Below are positions 1-7,907 of a DNA stretch of 64,000 bases, piece by piece; within the stretch, counting starts at the first letter, position 1, and each line of letters opens with the position of its first letter. A program made the position numbers and the translations under genes. The notes beneath the pieces are model-generated. The model was given only the letters and a program-made list of their open reading frames with translations. It searched no databases and was not told the DNA's origin. The stretch comes from Christiangramia oceanisediminis (GTDB lineage Bacteria; Bacteroidota; Bacteroidia; Flavobacteriales; Flavobacteriaceae). The stretch is taken from positions 1,550,001 through 1,614,000 of the forward strand of contig NZ_JANCNS010000001.1 of assembly GCF_022570735.2 (NCBI RefSeq), in the 5' to 3' direction.

Positions 1-686
1 CCTATGAAAAAATGCTCGATAAAAAACCTATCGAGAAGGAGGAGGAGATCATCCTTGATCATAATTATGATGGGATCAAAGAGCTTGATAATAACCTGCC
101 GCCATGGTGGCTATACGGGTTTTATGCTTCTATCATTTTTGCCGGGATCTACCTGGCCAGGTACCACATCTTTGATGGGGCTTCTCAAAAGGAGGAGTAT
201 CTGGTTGAGGTTGCAGAAGCCAGGGCAGCCGTAGAGGAATATAAGAAAAATGCCCGTGGTCTTATCGATGCCAATACCGTTGAACTATTAACCGGCGTAG
301 AGGATATCAATGCAGGGAAAGCCATTTTTAGCGGAAACTGTGCTGCATGCCATAAGATCGATGGAGGTGGTGGTATAGGTCCTAACCTTACCGATTCTTA
401 CTGGATCCTGGGTGGTGGAATAAAGAACGTTTTCAATACCATTTCAGAAGGAGGACGAGCAGGAAAAGGGATGGTTGCCTGGAAAACCGATCTGAAACCA
501 GGTGAGATCGCACAGGTTGCGAGTTATGTTCTAAGTCTGCATAGTACAACTCCTGCCGACCCAAAGGAGCCTGAAGGTGAATTATGGGTAGACCCGGACG
601 CCAGGGTTGATGAGGTAGAAGTTACCACTCCCGATTCTACTTCGGTTGAAGTGATGATGGATTACGAGGAGGAAAGCACAAATTAA
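1..686 (+). CDS. ccoP: cbb3-type cytochrome c oxidase subunit III (CcoP), 5'-truncated by the window edge
   Basis: Membrane-anchored c-type cytochrome subunit of the high-affinity cbb3 terminal oxidase; it passes electrons to the catalytic CcoN subunit. The frame is open from base 3 and the residues before the first ATG (base 12) read YEK, continuing the protein, so the true start lies upstream. Visible from ATG 12: a conserved NNLPPWW segment, one membrane helix (LYGFYASIIFAGIYLA, about residues 34-49), then a cytochrome c domain with heme motif CAACH at about residues 110-114 and a later GKGMVAWK segment carrying the likely Met ligand. Only one CxxCH is visible, whereas proteobacterial CcoP has two; a second could only lie upstream, which is unlikely given the domain order. 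The tail is acidic and low in complexity. It is followed six bases later by ccoG. Confidence 0.93.
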   Translation, partial: YEKMLDKKPIEKEEEIILDHNYDGIKELDNNLPPWWLYGFYASIIFAGIYLARYHIFDGASQKEEYLVEVAEARAAVEEYKKNARGLIDANTVELLTGVEDINAGKAIFSGNCAACHKIDGGGGIGPNLTDSYWILGGGIKNVFNTISEGGRAGKGMVAWKTDLKPGEIAQVASYVLSLHSTTPADPKEPEGELWVDPDARVDEVEVTTPDSTSVEVMMDYEEESTN

Positions 687-692
687 GCTGTC

Positions 693-2108
693 GTGGAACA
701 GGAGAAGGAAAGATACAGGGATAGTATAAGCACGGTGACCAGTGATGGAAAGCGCTCCTGGGTATATCCCAAACAGCCTTCCGGGAAGTTGTACCGGTAT
801 CGTGAATATGTGAGTTATGTTTTGCTAATCTTTCTATTTATTTCACCATTTCTTAAGGTGAATGGAAACCAGTTCCTGATGTTCAACGTGCTGGAGCGCA
901 GATTCAGCATTTTTGGGGCTACCTTCTGGCCTCAGGATTTTTACCTTTTCGTGATCATCATGCTAATAGGGGTGGTCTTTGTGGTTTTGTTTACAGTTGC
1001 TTTTGGAAGGATCTTCTGTGGATGGATATGCCCACAGACGATCTTTATGGAAATGGTCTTCCGGAAAATAGAATACTGGATCGAAGGTGACCGGGGAAAG
1101 CAGATCAGGCTCGACAAGCAAAAATGGAATGCTGAAAAGATCAGGAAGAAGGGCCTGAAGTGGTTCATCTTTTTTCTGATTTCCTTCTTTATCGCCAATA
1201 TTTTCCTGGCCTACCTTATAAGCAGTGATAAATTGCTGCTCTATGTTCAGGAGGGACCTTCGGCACATTTGGGGACGTTTATCTCTTTATTGATCTTCAC
1301 CGGTGTATTCTATTTTGTATTCGCCTGGTTCAGGGAGCAGGTTTGCGTGATCGCCTGCCCTTACGGCCGGCTACAGGGTGTGCTCCTGGATAATAAATCC
1401 ATCGTGGTCGCTTATGATCATAAGCGAGGTGAAAAGGAAGAGGGGAGAGCTAAATTCAGGAAAAACGAAGACAGGGCGGCAAGTGGGAAAGGCGATTGTA
1501 TAGACTGTTCACAATGTGTGCAGGTATGTCCAACCGGGATCGATATTCGTAACGGAACCCAGCTGGAATGTATCAATTGCACAGCCTGTATAGATGCCTG
1601 TAACCAGATGATGGATGCCGTTGATCTTCCTAGAGGACTTATTCGATATGCCAGCGAAGAGAATATCGAAAAAAAGGCAAGGTTCAGTTTTGGTCCGCGC
1701 TTAAAAGCATATACCGCGGTTCTGAGCATCCTCGTGTTGACCTTGACCGGCATGCTTTTCCTTAGAAATGATGTGGAAGCAAATATCCTGAGGTTACCAG
1801 GGCAGCTGTATGAGCACAAACAGGGAAATATCATCAGTAATGTGTATACCTATAAGCTCATCAATAAGACCACACTGGAATATACTGATGTTGAGTTCAG
1901 GCTGCTTTCTCACCAGGGAGCGATATTTCCGGTAAAAACTAACATACAGGTGCCAGGGAATGGGATGGCAGAAGGAACTTTATTCATTGAGATAGACAGG
2001 GCGGCCTTGGAAGACGAAAAAGATAAGCTGCGTATTGCGGTTTACAGCGGTGAAAAACTGATAGAAACTACCAGTACTACCTTCCTTGGACCAAGAAGTT
2101 ATAATTAA
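693..2108 (+). CDS. ccoG: cytochrome c oxidase accessory protein CcoG
   Basis: Integral membrane iron-sulfur protein of the cbb3 oxidase assembly pathway; family members have been linked to copper reduction for CcoN. The chosen start is a GTG at 693, six bases after the ccoP stop; the next in-frame ATG would remove the first helix. Seen in order: a helix near residues 34-48, a helix block leading into FGRIFCGWICPQ, two further helices, the EQVCVIACPYGR motif, then two 4Fe-4S clusters of ferredoxin type (CIDCSQCVQVCP and CINCTACIDACN, roughly residues 268-305), a final helix near 335-355 and an Ig-like C-terminal domain. At 471 residues it is full length for the family. It lies in the ccoP-ccoG-fixH operon. 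Confidence 0.95.
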   Translation: MEQEKERYRDSISTVTSDGKRSWVYPKQPSGKLYRYREYVSYVLLIFLFISPFLKVNGNQFLMFNVLERRFSIFGATFWPQDFYLFVIIMLIGVVFVVLFTVAFGRIFCGWICPQTIFMEMVFRKIEYWIEGDRGKQIRLDKQKWNAEKIRKKGLKWFIFFLISFFIANIFLAYLISSDKLLLYVQEGPSAHLGTFISLLIFTGVFYFVFAWFREQVCVIACPYGRLQGVLLDNKSIVVAYDHKRGEKEEGRAKFRKNEDRAASGKGDCIDCSQCVQVCPTGIDIRNGTQLECINCTACIDACNQMMDAVDLPRGLIRYASEENIEKKARFSFGPRLKAYTAVLSILVLTLTGMLFLRNDVEANILRLPGQLYEHKQGNIISNVYTYKLINKTTLEYTDVEFRLLSHQGAIFPVKTNIQVPGNGMAEGTLFIEIDRAALEDEKDKLRIAVYSGEKLIETTSTTFLGPRSYN

Positions 2109-2133
2109 AGCTGAATATTAAAAATAAGAAACT

Positions 2134-2583
2134 ATGAAAATAAATTGGGGTACAGGTTTGCTCATCGGGATGCTGCTGTTTATTGGATTTATAATGTATT
2201 TCGTAGTGACCATGCTAAGCAGTAAGGAATATGATCATGACCTCGTGGTAGAAGATTATTACAGGGCCGAGTTATATTACCAGCAGGATATCGACGCCGA
2301 AAAGAATGCACTGGCCATGGAAGATCAGATCGAAGTCGTGAAAGAAGCAGGGCGATTAGTCATCAGGTTTCCGAAGACTCTGGAAACTGAACGGCTAGCG
2401 GGAAAAATTAGCTTTTACCGGCCATCCAATAAAATGCTGGATTTTGAGATCTCTTCTTCTGAAATAAATGAAAATGAATTCATTGCTCCCGACGAAAAAC
2501 TGGTTCAGGGGAGATGGAATATCAATATCTACTGGCAAGAGGCCGGGAAAGATTTCCTGGTTAAAAAAGAACTGATTTATTAA
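2134..2583 (+). CDS. fixH: FixH family protein
   Basis: Small membrane protein (149 residues) with one N-terminal helix (about residues 7-28) and a periplasmic beta-rich domain, as in FixH proteins found in cbb3 oxidase assembly operons. The residues after the helix (SSKEYDHDLVVEDYYRAEL) are typical of the Bacteroidetes branch, in which YY and YYQQDIDAEKNA follow the membrane segment. It sits 25 bases after ccoG, and its stop codon overlaps the next start by one base (TAATG), which argues for co-translation. Its role, probably assembly or copper handling of the oxidase, is inferred from context. Confidence 0.88.
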   Translation: MKINWGTGLLIGMLLFIGFIMYFVVTMLSSKEYDHDLVVEDYYRAELYYQQDIDAEKNALAMEDQIEVVKEAGRLVIRFPKTLETERLAGKISFYRPSNKMLDFEISSSEINENEFIAPDEKLVQGRWNINIYWQEAGKDFLVKKELIY

Positions 2584-3293
2584 TGTTGATATCTGCCTTC
2601 ATATTAGGCCTTTTAGGCAGTTTTCATTGCATAGGAATGTGTGGGCCCATAGCCTTTTTACTGCCGGTAGACCGGCAGCATTCCGGGCGAAGATTTTTCC
2701 AGATCATGCTCTACCACTCTGGAAGGCTTGGTGCCTATGCTGTCATAGGCCTGGCCTTCGGACTGGTTGGTAAGAGCCTTTCGCTATTTGGATTTCAGCA
2801 GCAATTATCCATCTTAATTGGAGTTTTGATGCTGGCTTTTATCCTTTTCCCTCGAATAAGTTTTGGGCAGAATAAACTAAGCAGATCCTGGTATAGATTG
2901 ATCTCCGGCTTGAAGAATGCTTTGGGAAAGGAACTAAAAAAGCAAAGACCTGACACTTTTTTCAGTGTTGGTTTTCTAAATGGATTTCTGCCCTGCGGCC
3001 TGGTTTATATGGCCGTATTTGCCGCCATAGCCACTGGAGGTGCAGCCAGCGGGAGCCTTTATATGGTTTTATTCGGGTTGGGGACCGTTCCTTTGATGAC
3101 CAGCGCGATTTGGATTGGAAATTTTATCTCGGTAAAAGCAAGGACTCAGATACGCAGGCTGGTTCCTGTTTTTCTCAGCATTATTGCTTTGATGTTTATA
3201 CTCCGGGGTCTTGGATTAGGAATTCCATATGTCTCACCAAAAGCACAACAGGACCAGGTGACAGCTACCTATGAGTGCCATACACCTGATTGA
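2583..3293 (+). CDS. sulfite exporter TauE/SafE family membrane protein of the cbb3 operon
   Basis: Polytopic membrane protein of 236 residues with about six helices, of the UreH/TauE/SafE transmembrane family. The diagnostic motifs are SFHCIGMCGPI at about residues 13-23 and GFLNGFLPCGLVYMA in the middle; the paired HCxGMCG and PCG motifs are typical of members next to cbb3 oxidase genes and may bind metal or carry thiol/heme/copper chemistry. The start overlaps the fixH stop by one base. It is the last large gene of the operon. The substrate cannot be told from sequence, and the sulfite exporter name is a family label only. Confidence 0.85.
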   Translation: MLISAFILGLLGSFHCIGMCGPIAFLLPVDRQHSGRRFFQIMLYHSGRLGAYAVIGLAFGLVGKSLSLFGFQQQLSILIGVLMLAFILFPRISFGQNKLSRSWYRLISGLKNALGKELKKQRPDTFFSVGFLNGFLPCGLVYMAVFAAIATGGAASGSLYMVLFGLGTVPLMTSAIWIGNFISVKARTQIRRLVPVFLSIIALMFILRGLGLGIPYVSPKAQQDQVTATYECHTPD

Positions 3294-3314
3294 TTTTAAT
3301 TAAAACTAACTTCT

Positions 3315-3443
3315 ATGAATACTTTAATTCTGCCACTGGTTAACTGGAGTCTGGGAACAGGGATCATCATGTTCTTCGGCATCGTTTGCATTGCGCTTAT
3401 GCTAATAGTAGGCAATATGTTTAGGAAAAAGAGAGATAATTAA
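3315..3443 (+). CDS. 42-residue single-helix membrane peptide at the end of the cbb3 operon
   Basis: Short open frame starting at ATG 3315, 21 bases after the TauE/SafE-like gene. It encodes 42 residues: MNTLILPLVNWSLGT, then a strongly hydrophobic stretch (about residues 16-34), then a basic tail FRKKRDN, giving an inside-positive C-terminus. Position, orientation and the lack of any other gene before the terminator at 3548 suggest it belongs to the cbb3 transcript. It may be a CcoQ/CcoS-like accessory peptide, but it shows no motif that would prove this. Function unknown. Confidence 0.6.
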   Translation: MNTLILPLVNWSLGTGIIMFFGIVCIALMLIVGNMFRKKRDN

Positions 3444-3547
3444 AACTGGGGGAAATCCCCTATATTTCATCATAAATTAATAAAAGATAGGAAGGCTGGA
3501 AAAAGCTTCGTATCTTTAAATAGTCATTACTTTAAAAAGGTAAGACT

Positions 3548-3592
3548 AAAGGCTAGTTGGTTATGCGTTTGTATAGCAATTAGCCTTTTTTT
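3548..3592 (+). terminator. Rho-independent terminator of the cbb3 operon
   Basis: AAAGGCTAGTTG (3548-3559) pairs with CAATTAGCCTTT (3577-3588), with one G-U pair, and runs into a T tract. It lies about 100 bases after the 42-residue reading frame. Confidence 0.75.
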
Positions 3593-3966
3593 ATTAGCAA
3601 GCTTCGGTTTTTGGCAGTTTTCTAAGCGCTTTTTTTAGCCATTTTTCAAATCCTTAATACACTATTCCAACCTTTTTGCAGGTGTTATTGCTTTCCATAA
3701 TAGCCTGAAAATAGAGTCTGGATAACCGGACTTTAAAGTCTTATAAATACGGGAATACCCATAAATAACAGTGGACCGTTATATATTATTCATATTCTGG
3801 CTGTTTTTCTTCTTAAACTTTCAGGAACTGCCGGGGGTTATTGAAGATATCTTTAAATTGTTAATATCGTCTTAATAAATTCCCTTCAAATCTGTATAAA
3901 ACAGGGTTTTAAGAGATTCATAATTCCTAAATTATTCCCTGGATTATTTAATTTAAAATTCAAGAT
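3593..3966. other. Long AT-rich intergenic stretch upstream of the giant regulator
   Basis: About 370 bases without a credible gene. It contains a GACTTTAAAGTC palindrome (near 3730-3741) and a strongly AT-rich end. I saw no clean TTTG/TAnnTTTG promoter pair. It probably holds the promoter and 5' leader of the regulator gene that follows. Confidence 0.4.
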
Positions 3967-6900
3967 TTGGGGCATTTTAAATTCAATATCCTGTTTTCCT
4001 TATCAATGATTTTAGGATTTACCGGTATGCTAACCGGGCAGGATGCAGGTACCGTAAAACGAATCGAAGCCGTAGATGCGTTTCTCAGGGCAGATGAGGT
4101 TCACATTCAGCAGGATTCCGGGGATGATCTCTGGATCACGACTCCTGTTAAGCTGCTTCGCTACAACTCGGTTGAGGTTGAGCATTTCAATAAGTTCAAA
4201 GGCATTCCCAGGGAAGTTGGGGAGGAATATCTTTCTACCTACACCGACTCTCAAAACAACATCTGGCTGGCTGCCGATAAAGGCCTGGCTGTTCTGGAAA
4301 AAGCTTCTGAAGAATTCAAATATGTAAGCGCTGTAACCGGGAAAGTGTATGCCATGAGGGAAGATTCTGGCAATCAGCTTTGGATCGCAGCTGAGAACGG
4401 GATTTTTAAGCTGAAGACCGATGCTTCTTCCGAAGACTTCGGGATTTCAAGATTCCTTTCAGAAAATACCATGGCGGCAGATGTGGTGCTCAACGGAAAT
4501 GAGGTAGTATTTGCAGGGCCCAACGGAATACTGAAGATAGATCGCCGCTCCGGGAAATTCGACAAGGTTGACATGGGCTATTTCCAAAACCTGAATATTA
4601 CCAGTATCCTTCCTTTAGGGGATCAGCTTGTTTTTGGAACCCGGGCAAGTGGATTGTACAAACTTGATGGTGATCTGAAGAGAATTCAGAAGATATATTC
4701 TATCCCGTACGAGCTGGCCACAAAAGAGATCACCTCACTTCAGGCCCTGAACGACGAATTGCTGGTTTCCATCAATGGTGGCGGGATTATTCATTTAAAT
4801 AAAAACCTGGAACTTTCCGGGGAGATCAACCAGGCCTATCCCAAACAGATCTATGCTACCTACTTAAATGATCAAAACCTGCTTTGGATGGTTTCCAAAA
4901 AGGGACTTTACCTGAGCAATCTGGCAGGTAATGCTGTGCAGAATCTTACTCATGATCCTGCGGTTTACTCCAGCCTGGCGAACGACCTGGTAACGGCCGG
5001 TGAAAAGGATGCTTTGGGCAATGTGTGGTTTGGAACTTCTGAAGGTCTAAGTATCTGGAATCCTGAAACCTCCCGATGGAGGCATATCAAAAATCTTAAT
5101 TATAGCCGGGCCATGGAAATGCCCGATGAAATAACCGATCTCGCTGCGACCGGAGAACATATGTGGGTAGCCACGGCCAATGACGGTGTCTATAAGATCA
5201 ATATCTATACCCTCAAACGTGCGCATTACTCGGTTGATGCCCTGTTTAAAACAAAGATTCAGTCGGCAAGGACGGTTTATATAGATCCCAGCGAAAATGT
5301 GTGGATTGGTGGGGATGATGGGTACTTAACCCAGGTAACACCTAAAAACGAGATTAAGGAATTCCCGATAAAAAATGTGCAGGCTCTTGCTGAACTGGGG
5401 CCGCAGAAACTTATCGTGGCTACCCGCATCCGGGTTCATTCACTCAATCCATCAACCGGAAGGATCAGCGATCTTTCCGTGCTGAATGCGGGTGAAGATC
5501 TGGTGTATTATACTATCAACGACCTGAAGATCACCCATGACGGGATTGGCCTTTTTGCCACTGAAGGTGCCGGATTACTTCTTTATAATTTTGAGGAGGA
5601 ATCTGTTAAACAGATCGATAGAACACGGGGTCTTCCCTCTGATAATATAAGCGGAATCTATGGCGAAAACAGCGATGAGATCTGGATAGCTACAGATAAG
5701 GGCATGGCCTGTTACCAGGATAGCGATTCAGAAATGATGGTTTTTTCTGAATACAATGGATTGAATACGGCTGAACTTACCACTGGCTTTGTTGAATTAC
5801 CCGATGGCAGCCTGGTGATTGGAAGTACAAAAGGCGTAAATATTTTTAAGCCTAAGGTCATGCTTGCCCAACAGGAATTCACACCGCGGCTGGAGCTTTT
5901 GCAGTTAAACCTGCCGGGGGAGAAAGACCCGGCAAAGCGGGAATTGGATATTTTGAATGGGAATAGGATTAAGATTGACGAAAATACAGGTTTCCAGGTT
6001 AGTTTTGCCGGCTATTCACACCTTGATCCCGAAAAGATCCTTTACTCCTGGAAAATGGAAGGCCTGGATGAGAATTGGCGGGAACCAACAAATTTGAATA
6101 CTGCAAGTTATTCCGGTCTCGCGCCTGGATCCTATGTGTTTAAGGTGAGAGCCAAACTAAATGGTTCCGGCTGGTCTGAGGTGCAGGAAGTGCCAGTTTC
6201 GGTTCAACCGGTGGCTGGCGCCATTCCCACGGTATATGTGTTCATGGGAATAAGCGTGATAAGTATGATCGCTATTTTTGCCTTTGTGTTTATTCACCGG
6301 TCTAAAAATGCCGACAAGATGGCGCGTAAGGAGCTGCGAGATCAGCTACAGAAGGAATTTAAAAAGCCCGTGGAAAATGCGGTTAAATCCCTGAGTAAGA
6401 TATCAGCTTCCCAGGAAGCCGGTGAGAACGAAGACCTGCAACGATTCGCTGCCCGCTTTGACGAACTGTTCAACCAGATCCTGAATTTCAGCTATGAGGA
6501 ATCGGTTTACGAGATCTCCAGGATCGATCTGCACCGACATTTTCCAGAGATTCTTGAAGAGATCGAACCGGTTTATCAACTAAAGGAACTGGAAATGATC
6601 ACTAACGACCAGTGGGGGAATAACGAGTTCTTCTACAACAAGGAAATGCTGGATAAGATATTTTTCAGCCTTATTTCTGGAAGCGCCGGTTATTCTTTCA
6701 AAGGCGGCAAGATCATTGTAAACCTTATCGAGACAAGCGTGGGCGATCTTAAGCTCCAGATCACCGATAACGGCCGGGGAATCCCTTCTTACGATATCAG
6801 GGAGCTCGAACGTAAAAAAGTGGATGAATCCAGGCTCAATCCAAGGGACAAGAGCGGACTTCGCTATATCCTGAAGGCCAGGGACCTGATCGCGAAAGCC

Positions 6901-7827
6901 GGCGGAAGTTTCAGTTTTGAGACCGAAAAGAACGAAGGTTCTACATTTACCGCTATTCTGAAGAACAGGCAGAAGGATTATAAAAAAGCACCGGAAAGAG
7001 CGGCGGCTGTTTTTATGGCTGAAAAGACCAAAAAACAGGTAACGCCCGAAGTCCCTTCAGAATTGAAAAATCTGAGCGATGCCAAGATCCTGGTCATAGA
7101 AAATGATGAAACCACCCGAAATGTTCTAGTAAATAATATCGGGCGATATTGCCAGGTTTACCAGGCTTCGACCGTAGAGGAAGGTTTGGAAAAGGCCGGA
7201 ATGATCTTTCCGGATATCATCATCTCTGCACTTGTGCTGCCAGATATGAATGCCTTCCAGTTCACTAAAATGCTGAAAAGAAATATAAGCCTCAATCATA
7301 TCAATGTATATCTGCTCGCAGAGGAAGGCGAACTTTCAGAAGAGCAGCTTGCTGAATTTTCAGAATATCTCCTGAAACCGGTGAACGTGGCCGAATTGCT
7401 GAATAAGCTCACTAAAACTCTGGTCTGGCAAAAGGAGCTTCGAAATTCTTTTGTGAAAGCACACCTGGAAAATAGCCAGGTACCATTCAGGAATGAATCC
7501 GATGAAAAGTTCATTTCCGAACTCAGGAAACTCATAATTGCAAATATCCAGAACGAGAATTTCTCGGTTCACGACCTGAGCGCTAACCTGGGGATGAACA
7601 GCAACAGCCTTTTTATGAAACTGAAAAGCCTCACGGGACTTTCTCCGCAGGATTTCATGGAATTCGTACGGCTGGAATACGGCCGGCAATTGCTTAGCCG
7701 TGGCGATCTGAATGCGATGGAGGCTGCCTATCGTTCAGGATTTTCAAGTCCGAGTATTTTCCAGGGATCCTACAAAAAGTTCTTTGGACAGGAACTGGAA
7801 GTGACACTGAATAATAATACCGAATAA
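3967..7827 (+). CDS. Hybrid two-component-like regulator: propeller sensor, Y_Y_Y, pseudo-kinase, pseudo-receiver, AraC HTH
   Basis: 1286-residue single-protein signalling system. Order: signal peptide (about 1-24, ending TGQDAG); periplasmic two-component-propeller repeats (about 30-620, with recurring ...DSQNNIWLAADKGL-like blades); Y_Y_Y domain (about 640-760); one helix (about 765-790); dimerisation/ATPase region (795-1010); receiver domain (1038-1155); AraC-type HTH (about 1180-1283). The start is a TTG at 3967, because an in-frame stop lies at 3949 and the next ATG (4006) would cut into the signal peptide. Oddities seen directly: the H-box reads KEFKKPV with Lys796 at the phospho-His position; the N-box Asn is Gly905 (SLISGSAGYS); the receiver Asp is Ala1088 (IIISALVLP) and its acid pocket is E-N (1045-1046). 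The G1 box DNGRGIP and receiver Lys (LLKP) remain. It is probably a phosphorelay-independent regulator. Its target is unknown; the alpha-glucan operon lies next door in the opposite direction. Confidence 0.88.
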   Translation: MGHFKFNILFSLSMILGFTGMLTGQDAGTVKRIEAVDAFLRADEVHIQQDSGDDLWITTPVKLLRYNSVEVEHFNKFKGIPREVGEEYLSTYTDSQNNIWLAADKGLAVLEKASEEFKYVSAVTGKVYAMREDSGNQLWIAAENGIFKLKTDASSEDFGISRFLSENTMAADVVLNGNEVVFAGPNGILKIDRRSGKFDKVDMGYFQNLNITSILPLGDQLVFGTRASGLYKLDGDLKRIQKIYSIPYELATKEITSLQALNDELLVSINGGGIIHLNKNLELSGEINQAYPKQIYATYLNDQNLLWMVSKKGLYLSNLAGNAVQNLTHDPAVYSSLANDLVTAGEKDALGNVWFGTSEGLSIWNPETSRWRHIKNLNYSRAMEMPDEITDLAATGEHMWVATANDGVYKINIYTLKRAHYSVDALFKTKIQSARTVYIDPSENVWIGGDDGYLTQVTPKNEIKEFPIKNVQALAELGPQKLIVATRIRVHSLNPSTGRISDLSVLNAGEDLVYYTINDLKITHDGIGLFATEGAGLLLYNFEEESVKQIDRTRGLPSDNISGIYGENSDEIWIATDKGMACYQDSDSEMMVFSEYNGLNTAELTTGFVELPDGSLVIGSTKGVNIFKPKVMLAQQEFTPRLELLQLNLPGEKDPAKRELDILNGNRIKIDENTGFQVSFAGYSHLDPEKILYSWKMEGLDENWREPTNLNTASYSGLAPGSYVFKVRAKLNGSGWSEVQEVPVSVQPVAGAIPTVYVFMGISVISMIAIFAFVFIHRSKNADKMARKELRDQLQKEFKKPVENAVKSLSKISASQEAGENEDLQRFAARFDELFNQILNFSYEESVYEISRIDLHRHFPEILEEIEPVYQLKELEMITNDQWGNNEFFYNKEMLDKIFFSLISGSAGYSFKGGKIIVNLIETSVGDLKLQITDNGRGIPSYDIRELERKKVDESRLNPRDKSGLRYILKARDLIAKAGGSFSFETEKNEGSTFTAILKNRQKDYKKAPERAAAVFMAEKTKKQVTPEVPSELKNLSDAKILVIENDETTRNVLVNNIGRYCQVYQASTVEEGLEKAGMIFPDIIISALVLPDMNAFQFTKMLKRNISLNHINVYLLAEEGELSEEQLAEFSEYLLKPVNVAELLNKLTKTLVWQKELRNSFVKAHLENSQVPFRNESDEKFISELRKLIIANIQNENFSVHDLSANLGMNSNSLFMKLKSLTGLSPQDFMEFVRLEYGRQLLSRGDLNAMEAAYRSGFSSPSIFQGSYKKFFGQELEVTLNNNTE

Positions 7828-7849
7828 ACCTTTTTTTGCCCTAACGAAG

Positions 7850-7890
7850 AACAGCCTGTCTGGAGTGATCCAAACAGGCTGTTTCTTTTT
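7850..7890 (+). terminator. Rho-independent terminator after the AraC-type regulator
   Basis: AACAGCCTGT (7850-7859) pairs with ACAGGCTGTT (7874-7883), followed by TCTTTTT. The T tract serves the plus strand. It separates the regulator from the convergent GH31 gene. Confidence 0.85.
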
Positions 7891-7907
7891 AGTCAAATTT
7901 CAGGAAA

